A stretch of DNA of 42,545 nt, from NCBI GenBank assembly GCA_021829145.1, contig JAJZOE010000060.1, positions 1 to 42,545 of the forward strand, given 5' to 3'. This DNA is from a bacterium. Lineage in GTDB: Bacteria; Patescibacteriota; Saccharimonadia; Saccharimonadales; UBA4665. The notes under the pieces were generated by a model. It had not been told where the DNA came from and ran no database searches. It was given only the letters and a program-made list of their open reading frames with translations. Positions 16,187 through 25,306 of this stretch are shown in pieces. Within the stretch, counting starts at the first letter, position 1. Every line of letters begins with the position of its first letter. The position numbers and the translations under genes are program-made.

Positions 16187-16797
16187 GGGAGCAATAATAC
16201 AGGAAGCGGGTATGTCGCGCTAGGCGTGTGCAAGTCTCGGTCCTTACTTAAGATACTCCTAGAAGACATAAAGTACTGGGACAAAATACCGGTAAAGTAA
16301 TTTTTGAACGCGAGGGCAATGAAGCAATTTATCATGACCTACTAAAAGATATTTATATTCCAGGCAATCCAGCTAAACTACTTGGGAGAAGCAAAATATG
16401 TGGGTCAATTCACTTACTCGTAACGGCATAAAACTTGCCCGAAAAATTCTCCCCTAGTATAACCTAGCTATCTCTATATCTCGAGAAAAACCGATAATAC
16501 TGTTATGACATTCCATTCTAAATACGACCGATAGGGGGCACCACATGTACAGATGCAGAGGCCAAAGGTAGACTTCTTATATTTTAATTTGCAATTACCT
16601 CTTAATAATCTTTAAAGTCTAGTTACTATTATTGATGTAAAACTACTGTATTTCCAAGAACCGTAGGCCCTCTATATTGTCTAAATCTATCCCATATTTT
16701 TTAAAAATTTTTGTACTATTCCTGCCTTGTTGTATTTTAAGATAACATATAGTTAAATAATTAGCATAAGCTTTGTGAGAGCAAGTGAAACCAAAAG
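16187..16797. other. 610-base gap with possible gene remnants
   Basis: No convincing complete gene is present. One open stretch without a start, 16252-16431 on the plus strand, encodes a protein-like sequence containing VIFERE and IPGNPAKLLG; the latter resembles the C-terminus of hexapeptide acetyltransferases, but the match is short. A minus-strand frame at 16643-16831 (62 codons) ends in a helical, charged sequence and overlaps the start of the LamG gene; it could be another remnant or chance. The rest is AT-rich. Confidence 0.4.
16252..16431 (+). pseudogene. Possible decayed coding fragment
   Basis: A stop-to-stop open stretch of about 60 codons with natural-looking composition but no usable start codon. 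The tail KDIYIPGNPAKLLGR recalls the closing motif of left-handed beta-helix acyl/acetyltransferases. It lies just outside the sulfotransferase block. Low confidence, because the similarity is short and no second motif is visible. Confidence 0.22.
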
Positions 16798-19704
16798 ATG
16801 AATAAAAGGTGTAATAATTTAGGCTATTCAAAAAGGACCGTGAGTATTGTTACCGTACTGTTGCTACTGGCTAGTGCAATCTATTTACCATGGCTTACGG
16901 CAACGGTATATGCTGTTCCGCTAGGCAGCTTGGCGGGATATTGGAAGCTGGACGAAACGACGGCCGGATCGACCGCAATCGACTCGTCAGGTAATGGCAA
17001 TAACCTTACGCCGAGCGGTAACCCTCAGCCTTCTACAAACGTGCCGCCCAATATTAGCTTTCCAGACAGTAGAAGCCTTGCGTTCAACGGATCTAATACT
17101 TTAGACGAAGCAAACCCTATAGGCGTTAATTATGGCAGCTCTCCTCGCACTATATCAGCTTGGATTTATCCTACCGCAGCGCCGACTTCCGGGTCGGCCG
17201 TCCCTGCGGCTTACGGCCAATGCGCCTACAACAATGTAAGCACGAACACTGGCATGGAGTTTGGTTTCTTTCTTGATTCTTCTATGGACTTGCATTTTTG
17301 GGGATGCGGCAGCAACTACGACTTTGACACTGGCCATATTGTTCCCCTCAACCAATGGTCTAACGTTACGGTTACATATGACGGAACAACAGTTAATGTA
17401 TATCTAAACAGTATAGATGTAGGCGCACAGCCCAGGACATTAGTAAATCAGGGAAGCTCAACGCCACAAATGGAAATCGGCAGCGCCAGTCTGATGGACG
17501 GCAATACCGACAATTTTACCGGCAACGTTGATGATGTAAGGGTTTATACCAGGGCTCTTTCATCTAGTGAGGTTTCTGAACTATATAACACCGGCAACAC
17601 CAGCGCTACCTGGACGGGATCAAGCTCTAACCTGTGGAACAGTTCAGCTAACTGGGATATTAATGCTATACCTGATCCATTTACGGATATCACTATAGAT
17701 AACGGCAGCTACCAGCCGCAGCTTCCTACATCAGTAGGAGTAGCAAAATTAACGATCAACTCCGGAGCATCACTTAACCTTGAAGGCTATAACTTAACCA
17801 TGAACGATCAAGGAAGTTTCACTAACTACGGAACGCTGATACTACAAGGCGGAGAAACAATAACTGGAGTTGCAAATGATACATCAAACGGTGTCATAGA
17901 ATACGACGGCAGTGGCACATACTCGTCTCTCAGTATGGGTAGTGTATACAATAATCTTTTGTTTGATGGAACTGGATCTTGGTCGCTAAATAGTGATGCG
18001 AATATTTCTAAAAATCTAACCATAACAAACGGTACATTATCGGCAGGTACGTACAATTTAACAGTTGGCGGTAACTGGACTAATAACGCTACATTTAACT
18101 CGGGCAACGGAACGGTCAGTTTATCTGGTGCTGGCCAAACCATATCTGGCTCAACTACTTTTTATAATTTATCTAAATTAGTTTCTAGCGCCGACACCTT
18201 AACGTTTGCTGCCGGCAGCACCCAAACTATTACAAATGATCTTTCCTTAAGAGGATCACCCGGCAACTTGCTGTCGCTAAGAAGCTCTATTGGTGGCACG
18301 CAGTGGAATATAGACCCTCAATCCGGCATAAACCTAAGCTACTTGGATGTTAAGGATTCTAATAATTCGGGTAGTACTTTGCTTAATCCGAGCAATAGTA
18401 CTGATAGCGGCAACAACTACAATTGGTTCGCGCCGTATAAGCCAACGTCATTAGGACCTGCCTCCAATGTAAATGACGGCTTCATAGCCACTTCAACGCC
18501 ATCACTAACGTTTAGCTTGAGTAACTCAGATAGTAGCAGCAGTGTAGGCTATCAAATCGAGGTAGCAGACAACAGTAGTTTTACCAATCCCACGGTAGAC
18601 TACGAGTCAACCCAAGGGCCACAGGGTAGCTATAGTTTTACTGTTGGTCAGTTAGCTGGTTCTGGCACCTATATCAGCGGCAATAGCGGCCAAACCCTAC
18701 CTGATGGCAAATATTATTGGCGGGTTCAGACAATTGATCCGCTAGGCAACATGTCGGGTTATGTTAGTGCAAATTCCGGCAATACAGCTTTTAGTGTTGA
18801 TACTACCGCCCCAACAGTACCGGGGGTACCATCAACTATCTCTCCGACAAACTCTACTAGTCCTACATGGTCTTGGACTGCATCTACCGACACCGGTAGT
18901 GGTCTGTCTAACACGCCCTACACAATCGAATGGTCCCAAAGCTCCAATTTTTCTAGTGGAGTTTCATCTACTACCAGTCAAAGTAATTCTATAGTTCTTC
19001 CAGTAAGTCTCACGCCTGGAATCTGGTATGTTAGAGTCAAAGCCACAGACGCCGTAGGCAACGTTTCGGCATATTCTTCTAGCGGATCGGTGACGATTAA
19101 AGCGTCATCTCAAGCATCTCCTACTACACAAGCTAAAGATCAAGATGGTGATTATGATAATGACATCCGGTCAACAAGCTCTAATTCTTCCACGGCGGCC
19201 AAAAAAGACAATACAAATACAACCTCAAGTTCTACTAATCAAAACACCACTAGTATTAAGTCAAGCCAATCTATATTGCTAAATACCTATAATCAATACA
19301 CCAATGGTTCGGGCAAACAGTTGAATCTTAACGCTAATCAAGTAGTATACTTCAAGGTTGACACTACGACGCATAGCATAACCGTTAATAAAGTCGGCGG
19401 AGACTATGTTACATTAACTCTTCGCTCAACACCAAGGACCGTCACTATCCAAACCGGTGACACCGACGAATACGACGTAAACGGTGACGGCAAGCCAGAC
19501 ATTAAAATTACACTCCTAGGTACGCGCAATGGGATAGCATTGCTTTCGTTCGCACAAGTAAAGAGTCCTAGCGTAAAGATTAACCTATCAAGCTCCGCTC
19601 AAACTTCCTATAGCTATGCATGGATAATAATACTGCTAATCGGCATAGTTATTGGTATGTGGGTTATGTGGCGAAGGCATCGCAAACAAAACATTCAAAA
19701 CTAG
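16798..19704 (+). CDS. Large LamG-domain surface protein with C-terminal anchor
   Basis: A 968-residue exported protein, likely a glycan-binding surface adhesin. It has a signal peptide (about 12-40, ending near VYAVPLG). A LamG/concanavalin-like domain (about 42-265) runs from AGYWKLDE to the typical VDDVRVYTRALSSSEV close. Next comes a repeat-rich beta region (about 270-530) opening with WTGSSSNLWNSSANW. Two fibronectin- or Ig-like modules follow (about 550-665 and 675-765), then a Ser/Thr-rich linker with Asp-rich calcium-type turns (DQDGDYDND; DVNGDGKPD). A transmembrane helix (about 938-957) and a basic tail WRRHRK complete the cell-anchor pattern. It is followed by 443 non-coding bases and the DUF2142 gene on the same strand. 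No catalytic motif is visible. Confidence 0.82.
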   Translation: MNKRCNNLGYSKRTVSIVTVLLLLASAIYLPWLTATVYAVPLGSLAGYWKLDETTAGSTAIDSSGNGNNLTPSGNPQPSTNVPPNISFPDSRSLAFNGSNTLDEANPIGVNYGSSPRTISAWIYPTAAPTSGSAVPAAYGQCAYNNVSTNTGMEFGFFLDSSMDLHFWGCGSNYDFDTGHIVPLNQWSNVTVTYDGTTVNVYLNSIDVGAQPRTLVNQGSSTPQMEIGSASLMDGNTDNFTGNVDDVRVYTRALSSSEVSELYNTGNTSATWTGSSSNLWNSSANWDINAIPDPFTDITIDNGSYQPQLPTSVGVAKLTINSGASLNLEGYNLTMNDQGSFTNYGTLILQGGETITGVANDTSNGVIEYDGSGTYSSLSMGSVYNNLLFDGTGSWSLNSDANISKNLTITNGTLSAGTYNLTVGGNWTNNATFNSGNGTVSLSGAGQTISGSTTFYNLSKLVSSADTLTFAAGSTQTITNDLSLRGSPGNLLSLRSSIGGTQWNIDPQSGINLSYLDVKDSNNSGSTLLNPSNSTDSGNNYNWFAPYKPTSLGPASNVNDGFIATSTPSLTFSLSNSDSSSSVGYQIEVADNSSFTNPTVDYESTQGPQGSYSFTVGQLAGSGTYISGNSGQTLPDGKYYWRVQTIDPLGNMSGYVSANSGNTAFSVDTTAPTVPGVPSTISPTNSTSPTWSWTASTDTGSGLSNTPYTIEWSQSSNFSSGVSSTTSQSNSIVLPVSLTPGIWYVRVKATDAVGNVSAYSSSGSVTIKASSQASPTTQAKDQDGDYDNDIRSTSSNSSTAAKKDNTNTTSSSTNQNTTSIKSSQSILLNTYNQYTNGSGKQLNLNANQVVYFKVDTTTHSITVNKVGGDYVTLTLRSTPRTVTIQTGDTDEYDVNGDGKPDIKITLLGTRNGIALLSFAQVKSPSVKINLSSSAQTSYSYAWIIILLIGIVIGMWVMWRRHRKQNIQN

Positions 19705-19884
19705 TTTACCTAAATAACACCAGTATCAAATAACATGGTCAGTGTATAGTTTATCTATCATTCCCACTAAGACTATTATGAATACTTGGCAGCATTAAAA
19801 CCGATATTTAGCTTCTTATAATACGGCTCTTTATTTTATTACCTTAACTATATTTAGGCTCTAAGTGCCAACCATATACCAATA

Positions 19885-19968
19885 ATGTCTTGGATTGTTT
19901 TTATTGCTTTGTCGGTAATCGGTGTTTTAGTTGGTAGTTTTTTTAACAAGTGCGATATAAGAATTTAA
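19885..19968 (+). pseudogene. Short hydrophobic frame resembling a prepilin-peptidase N-terminus
   Basis: The 27-residue frame starts MSWIVFIALSVIGVLVGSFFN and continues KCDIRI. The pattern G-S-F-x-N-x-C-x-x-R resembles the first helix of prepilin peptidases (GSFLNVCIYR type). It stops right after that motif, so it would be a fragment at best. There is no Shine-Dalgarno site. It may equally be chance or a small membrane peptide. Confidence 0.2.
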
Positions 19969-20045
19969 CTCCAATCCCCTAAGTCGCTAGCTTTATTCAT
20001 GCTAACTTGCTTATTGATTAATGAGTCTCTCTTTTATAAGTTCTA

Positions 20046-20126
20046 GCAAGACTGATTGTCTCTTGATATTCTGAGGACTATTATTAAGATAAGTATAGTT
20101 AAAACTATAGTCTTGCAAAATAGTCC
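20046..20126 (+). promoter_or_regulatory. Interleaved inverted repeats upstream of the DUF2142 gene
   Basis: Three perfect pairings exist. GCAAGACT (20046-20053) pairs with AGTCTTGC (20109-20116). GGACTATT (20075-20082) pairs with AATAGTCC (20119-20126). TATAGTT (20094-20100) pairs with AACTATA (20103-20109). The first two cross each other, so the RNA could form a pseudoknot or switch between two folds. The element ends 21 bases before the ATG at 20148. It may be a regulatory leader, an operator or a small RNA. Confidence 0.45.
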
Positions 20127-20147
20127 TATGCTACTAATATCGACTAC

Positions 20148-21572
20148 ATGAAAGAAGCCATATTTAAGCCAAAGCAATCTATGGGTTTACTGGTAAAAAG
20201 GCCAGAACTTCTGTTTGTTATCCTCAGTTTAGTATTCGGCCTGTTATTTATATTTAGACTAGCACCGCTTAGTGGTACCGATGAATTTACTCATTTTCCT
20301 AGGTTATATCAGATAAGTGAAGGAACTTTTTGGGAACAGCATCTGCCTGGAAACCAATTTGGTGGTCAGCTACCGGTAAATGTAAATAATATGATTAACG
20401 ACTATCGAAATTTATCCCGTTTTCCGACAGGAAACAGCTACTTGCAGGGAAGAGCACAGCTCAACGCCAAATATTCAAGCATTAGTAACCCAGGAGCAAG
20501 AAGGGTAACCGCATACTTCACTTCTACACTTATATACCCTCCCTGGGCCTATTTTCCTTCGCTGATCGGTCTGATGATAGCTAAAGGGTTAGGTTTATCA
20601 CTTATCTGGTATGTGTATCTGTCAAGGATAGCCAATCTCGTTGTTTGGATGTTACTATGCTATTTTGCGATCAAGCTTATTCCTTCTGGTAAATGGTTCT
20701 TATTGGTATTGGCATTGACCCCAACTGCAATAACCCAAGGAGCAACGATTGGAGGCGATGGTCTACTCATGGGGTTGTCATGGCTACTTATAGCATCGGT
20801 GCTAATGTTCTGCGCTAATAAGAAAATCGTTAATCTTTGGTGGATGCTTGGAATTTTGTTCGTTGCTGCTTATACGGCACTTATAAAAGACGGGTATTTC
20901 CTGCTTGGACTTACGCCACTAGTTATTCCTCTGACGAGGTTCAAGACCAAGACTATAGGAGCTCTATTTAAAGGAGTTAATGCGGCCGCTGTCCTTGTTA
21001 TTGCTTTTCTATTCACGCTTAGGACCGTCCATGCTGTACATGGTGTAGTATTGACCCCAACGGTCGGAATGAATCTTAATAGCACCGAGCAAATCAGCTA
21101 CATGACTCACCATCTATTTCCCTATGCCTGGCATATAGTGGAGGAGCCATTCACGAAAGTTTTTGACACCACATATCTTGGTTTAGTCGGAATAATAACT
21201 AATCGATTGATTTATCTTTCTATTCTAGTCATTGGCTTGATTTACCTTTGTCTTTTTTATGCCTATGCCAAAACTCAACCCATTAGAGCCATAAGTATAA
21301 AACTTAAATCTTCAAAATGGCTTGTTGCTATCTTTATATTAATCTTTTATCTTTCTTATCTACTGCTGGCATCGGCTTTTTATATTGGGAATACATCGGT
21401 AGGCTCAACGTTTGTAAATGGCTTTTATGGCAGGTATTTTTTGCCAATCCTACCTTTGCTACTTGTCTTGCCTCTTTCTATAAGGCGCAAGAAACAAGAC
21501 GAAAGCCATCTGCCAATAACGGCGATAGGATCACTAGTTGGCTTAGTGGCGATGGTACTAAGTCTTCAATAG
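20148..21572 (+). CDS. DUF2142-type polytopic membrane protein
   Basis: A 474-residue membrane protein with about ten hydrophobic segments. It matches the DUF2142 pattern: an N-terminal helix followed by an acidic extracellular loop (TDEFTHFPRLYQISEG, about 44-59), a TPTAITQGATIGGDGL block (about 191-206) and a GRYFLP segment before the last helices (about 428-440). The family resembles GT-C glycosyltransferases and is common in polysaccharide and cell-wall loci; its chemistry is not established. It lies between the LamG protein and the GH59 enzyme on the same strand, 40 bases before the latter's earliest possible start, so it probably belongs to the same surface-glycan module. Confidence 0.78.
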   Translation: MKEAIFKPKQSMGLLVKRPELLFVILSLVFGLLFIFRLAPLSGTDEFTHFPRLYQISEGTFWEQHLPGNQFGGQLPVNVNNMINDYRNLSRFPTGNSYLQGRAQLNAKYSSISNPGARRVTAYFTSTLIYPPWAYFPSLIGLMIAKGLGLSLIWYVYLSRIANLVVWMLLCYFAIKLIPSGKWFLLVLALTPTAITQGATIGGDGLLMGLSWLLIASVLMFCANKKIVNLWWMLGILFVAAYTALIKDGYFLLGLTPLVIPLTRFKTKTIGALFKGVNAAAVLVIAFLFTLRTVHAVHGVVLTPTVGMNLNSTEQISYMTHHLFPYAWHIVEEPFTKVFDTTYLGLVGIITNRLIYLSILVIGLIYLCLFYAYAKTQPIRAISIKLKSSKWLVAIFILIFYLSYLLLASAFYIGNTSVGSTFVNGFYGRYFLPILPLLLVLPLSIRRKKQDESHLPITAIGSLVGLVAMVLSLQ

Positions 21573-21669
21573 CCTGGCTACATATAATTAGACTATAATT
21601 TATGGTTAACTATTGGTGATTAAAGCTATCAAATATAAATATGTGATTAAATATAAAACTTACTTGACG

Positions 21670-23745
21670 ATGCGATTGGCTAAATGTTTAGCATTTATAA
21701 AGTCAGCAAGCTGGCATACCAAGTTATCTATTAGCTTAGTTATCGTTATTTTTGCTTTATTTGTTTCATTTGTTTTAGGGGATGTCTCACAGGCTACCAA
21801 TATAAGTTTAAACGGCAATAATCCCGGTATGTTATTCCAGGGAGTAGGCGCAATTTCCGGCGGTAGTGGGGCTTCCAGGTTATTAATCGACTATCCCAAA
21901 CCTGAAAGAAATCAAATTTTAGACTATTTATTTAAACCTGACTATGGGGCTGATTTACAATTACTTAAGATCGAAATTGGTGGCGACAGCGGAACTACTG
22001 ACGGGGCGGAACCATCCATTGAGCATAATCAAGGACAAATCAATTGTAGTTCGGGGTATGAATGGTGGATTGCCAAACAAGCAGTAAATCGTAATCCGGC
22101 TATTAAGCTTTATGGGCTACAATGGTCGGCACCTGGGTGGGTGGGGAACGGTCAAAATACTATTTGGACCAAAAAGGATGTCAATTACGTTATCGATTGG
22201 ATGAATTGTGCCAGGTCACATGGACTTAATATTAGCTATATCGGAGGCTGGGACGAGGAAGGTTATAATGCCAATTGGTACGAATTACTAAGGAGTGCTT
22301 TAAACAATAATGGCTATGCTAATACAGAAATTGTTGCTTCTGATGACGTATCGACCCCATGGGGTGTAGCCGATGCATTATTAAGAAATCCTAAATTTAA
22401 AAAAGCAGTATCTGTTATAGGAGTCCATGATACATGCCCTGCTAACCCCACCACAGGGTACAGCTGCTATTCGTACCCAACAGCTACCAGGCTTAATCTA
22501 CCCTTATGGGAAAGTGAGCTTGGAGGCATGTCAGCTAATTATGGAGCGGCTGCAATGGCCCGATCTGTTATTAATGGTTATAACCAAGCAAAAATTACTG
22601 GTTATCTTGAGTGGCCATTAATCGATGCAATATCTCCAGGCCTTCCTTTCGAAAAGAGGGGCCTTATCACCGCGGATCAGCCATGGTCCGGGTACTATAA
22701 AGTCAATTTAATGACCTGGGCTATTGCCCAGACTGCTCAGTTTACTGCTCCGGGATGGAGCTATATTAATGTGGCTAACAATAAAATAGGTAATAGCGGA
22801 GCCTATACTGCATATGAATCGCCAAGCCATAAGTCGTGGACACTAGTAGTCGAGAATACCGGAGCCTACAACGGCCAGAACGTAAGCAAACAAACCATTC
22901 ATGTTAAGCTAGCTAATCTACCGGACAGCGTTATACGTGTTTGGGAAACTAACCTATGGGTTCATAACCCCAACCAGTGGTTTAATCGTATGAGTGACAT
23001 CCATCCCCTAAACGGTAAATTCAGCTATACCATAAAGCCGGGTATGGAAGTTAGCTTTACTAATACCAACGGCCAGTCTAAAGGGATGACTTCACCGCCC
23101 AGCGCCCATCCCTTATCGTTACCATATTCAAATTCCTTATCACTTAATGACGGAAGTGACGAGCCTTCGTTATTGACACCTCAAGATGGTTCATTTGAGC
23201 TTATGCCTTGCTTGGGGGATGTAATGGGATTATGCACGCAGCAGATGACCTCTCAGATTCCAGTTCATTGGAATAATACCAATGGCAAAAACAGCTACCC
23301 GTTTGCGGTTATAGGCGATAACTGGACTAATTATCAGGTAAGTGTCAATATCTTGTTCCAGCATACTAACAGCTCTGGAGGCGTTATCGGACGCTTTAGC
23401 AAACGCGCAGGAGACATAGGTAACTTTGATGGCTACATGTTACAGCTTAGCGAAAATGGTGTTTGGCAAATCCTTAAGAATAAAAATTCCAACCTTCCTG
23501 TTAAGCCAATAGTTCTCGCTTCTGGTTCTCTAGGAGAAATGGGTATAGATCGATGGCACGCAGTGACATTGACTATGAAGGGTAGTCAATTAACGGCGCT
23601 GATTGATGGAAAAGTAGTAAGTTCCACTTCTGATACTTCATATTCATCAGGACCAGCTGGAATAGTAGCCGATGCTTTTAGTAGTATCTGGTCAAACAAT
23701 CAATATCGAGATTTTAAGGTTATGCCCATGAGCTCTGGACCATAA
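21670..23745 (+). CDS. GH59 galactocerebrosidase-like glycoside hydrolase
   Basis: A near full-length GH59 (galactosylceramidase) homologue of 691 residues. The N-terminal signal anchor (about 15-40) is followed by the GH59 opening GVGAISGG, the LFKPDYGADLQLLKIEIGG block, and the acid/base Glu196 in the WDEEGYNAN motif (WNERSYN in the human enzyme). The nucleophile is Glu283 in the LWESELGG block. The C-terminal part keeps the GALC beta-sandwich and lectin-like domain (IGDNWTNY, GGVIGRF). GH59 enzymes release galactose from beta-galactosides such as galactolipids; the bacterial substrate may be different. ATG at 21670 is chosen over upstream TTG/GTG starts because the signal anchor then sits at the N-terminus. 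Assignment from recalled human sequence; not run. Confidence 0.88.
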   Translation: MRLAKCLAFIKSASWHTKLSISLVIVIFALFVSFVLGDVSQATNISLNGNNPGMLFQGVGAISGGSGASRLLIDYPKPERNQILDYLFKPDYGADLQLLKIEIGGDSGTTDGAEPSIEHNQGQINCSSGYEWWIAKQAVNRNPAIKLYGLQWSAPGWVGNGQNTIWTKKDVNYVIDWMNCARSHGLNISYIGGWDEEGYNANWYELLRSALNNNGYANTEIVASDDVSTPWGVADALLRNPKFKKAVSVIGVHDTCPANPTTGYSCYSYPTATRLNLPLWESELGGMSANYGAAAMARSVINGYNQAKITGYLEWPLIDAISPGLPFEKRGLITADQPWSGYYKVNLMTWAIAQTAQFTAPGWSYINVANNKIGNSGAYTAYESPSHKSWTLVVENTGAYNGQNVSKQTIHVKLANLPDSVIRVWETNLWVHNPNQWFNRMSDIHPLNGKFSYTIKPGMEVSFTNTNGQSKGMTSPPSAHPLSLPYSNSLSLNDGSDEPSLLTPQDGSFELMPCLGDVMGLCTQQMTSQIPVHWNNTNGKNSYPFAVIGDNWTNYQVSVNILFQHTNSSGGVIGRFSKRAGDIGNFDGYMLQLSENGVWQILKNKNSNLPVKPIVLASGSLGEMGIDRWHAVTLTMKGSQLTALIDGKVVSSTSDTSYSSGPAGIVADAFSSIWSNNQYRDFKVMPMSSGP

Positions 23746-23848
23746 GGTTAATAAGCTTATGCTTAGTGATATGCATCATCGAAAACCAAACGGTTAGAGT
23801 ATTTAAGGCCTTCACCCAAAAATTTCAGGCCGTATCAGCTAGCTAAGT

Positions 23849-24313
23849 TTAACGATTAAGCAGTCGTTTTCTTGTTTCATAGCCAATTATTGCCAGTGCG
23901 TAAAAAATGATGTCTGCGCTGAACTTACCAACCAAGAATCCGATCGGATATGGATGTATATAATGCGGTGCGCTATACATAGCAAATGGGCGGATTAGAA
24001 AATTATCTAGAAGTTCAGCCGGCATAAATTCGATCAAAAGATTTGTACTGGCTGCACTAATTGCTAATGAAGTACGTTTTATCAAAGAATGACTGACATA
24101 TTTCTTGCTGTTGTATATTAATTCAACGACTACAAAATAGCTGTAGAATCCTAATCCTTCTCCGATCCATCCGGACGCAGTAGCTGTGATATATGAATGC
24201 GTATGAGCGAATGCAATCCAGGCGCCAATTAGAGCTGTAGACGTGCCTAAAATTTCGGCCGGAATATATCGTTTTAGCCACTCTTTTCTTTTATTTTTTG
24301 GCTGCTGATTCAT
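23849..24313 (-). CDS. Small polytopic membrane protein
   Basis: A 154-residue protein with a charged N-terminus (MNQQPKNKRKEWLKR) and about four hydrophobic segments (about 20-38, 47-66, 80-98, 122-145). No catalytic motif is recognised. It sits convergent to the GH59 gene and downstream of the HNH-like gene on the same strand, with 59 bases between them, so co-transcription is possible. Function unknown. Confidence 0.65.
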   Translation of the reverse strand: MNQQPKNKRKEWLKRYIPAEILGTSTALIGAWIAFAHTHSYITATASGWIGEGLGFYSYFVVVELIYNSKKYVSHSLIKRTSLAISAASTNLLIEFMPAELLDNFLIRPFAMYSAPHYIHPYPIGFLVGKFSADIIFYALAIIGYETRKRLLNR

Positions 24314-24372
24314 TTACTGAGTATATAGCTAAAAAGTCTAGTGCTAAACTTATGTTTGATTTTGCTGCCTGC

Positions 24373-25182
24373 TTAGGTTACTTCTATAGCTGATCTAACT
24401 ATGTCTTCTAGCGGATCATAGTAAGCCACAAACTGGTCTTTAACAAAGAACTCGGTGATTACCTTGCCTAAGTTTTTCTTGTTTCTGGAGACTAATTTTT
24501 CATGCTGAGCTTCTTTATATACAGGCATAAGCTCTGCAACCGAGGCGTCGATGGCGCATGTAAGCAGATATCTGCCTGCCGCTATTCTCTGATATCTATT
24601 CGTAGGTTTTAAAAACTTATTAACAATTTTCTTAATTTCACGCTCCGATAAAAGCGGAGCAACAGCGTTATTAATGGTATATTCAGCCAAAAATTGACCA
24701 ATTCTGTTTCTAGGACCTCTTTTATGCTTGTTGTATCCCTCATAGAAGATATTTTGAGCGATAAAATCGTGCTGTCTATCAGTAAGTTCGACTATCTCGT
24801 ACTCTCCGGGTTTATACAAATTGATTGCCTGGCGAGGAACTACTCCAGCACATGCCAAGACTACGCTAGTAAACTTATCTTTAGTTGTTTGCGGCAGGGG
24901 TGGCCCAGCGAAAGTATCGTGGTAACGATTGTGTAGCCATACTGGCATATGCTGTCCACGAGAAAACCTGACAGCTAATCCCTCTAATAGTCTGTCGTCG
25001 TCCGACTTAAATCTATTTCCAGTTAAAGGATCGTAGCCTAGTTCCGGACTTTTTTGAGGATGAAAGTTATGATGATAATTCCCTCCAATAAAATTAAAAT
25101 CCGTGCTATTCATTAGCACGGGTAGGGGCAGTAGCTTAGTTAATTCCATGTCTACTGGAGTAAGCTGTAAATATCTATTCAT
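24373..25182 (-). CDS. HNH-nuclease-like protein (tentative)
   Basis: A 269-residue soluble protein. The N-terminal half contains an NYHHNFHP motif (about 35-42) and, after a spacer, WLHNRYHDTFAGPPLP (about 82-97). This order resembles a family of HNH-type proteins from small-genome and actinobacterial lineages, where an H-H and an HxxxH element bracket a betabetaalpha-metal-like fold. The C-terminal half is helical and charged. Nuclease activity is inference only. It lies upstream of the small membrane protein gene and is divergent from the HAD gene at 25307. Confidence 0.5.
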   Translation of the reverse strand: MNRYLQLTPVDMELTKLLPLPVLMNSTDFNFIGGNYHHNFHPQKSPELGYDPLTGNRFKSDDDRLLEGLAVRFSRGQHMPVWLHNRYHDTFAGPPLPQTTKDKFTSVVLACAGVVPRQAINLYKPGEYEIVELTDRQHDFIAQNIFYEGYNKHKRGPRNRIGQFLAEYTINNAVAPLLSEREIKKIVNKFLKPTNRYQRIAAGRYLLTCAIDASVAELMPVYKEAQHEKLVSRNKKNLGKVITEFFVKDQFVAYYDPLEDIVRSAIEVT

Positions 25183-25306
25183 AGCCTTGCCATCGACTTT
25201 TTATTTTTCACCTCTCTAGCTTATTTTAAAAGGCATATGCTTTTATTTCAATAGGTGTTTTAATTAATCTAGATAGTAGAACAAATTCAGGCATAATTTA
25301 GGAAAT

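Larger units (their letters stand above)
19705..20147. other. 443-base gap before the DUF2142 gene
   Basis: No standard gene fits here. The stretch contains a 27-codon hydrophobic frame (19885-19968) and, at its right end, three inverted repeats (20046-20126) described separately. The remainder is AT-rich with no recognised site. Confidence 0.6.

Noticed and set aside
10634-16800. Sulfotransferase block as an integrated element at tRNA-Gly
   Set aside because: No integrase was seen, and the only likeness to the tRNA 3' end on the far side is a 7-base GCACCAC near 16540. Base composition by eye is close to that of the flanks.
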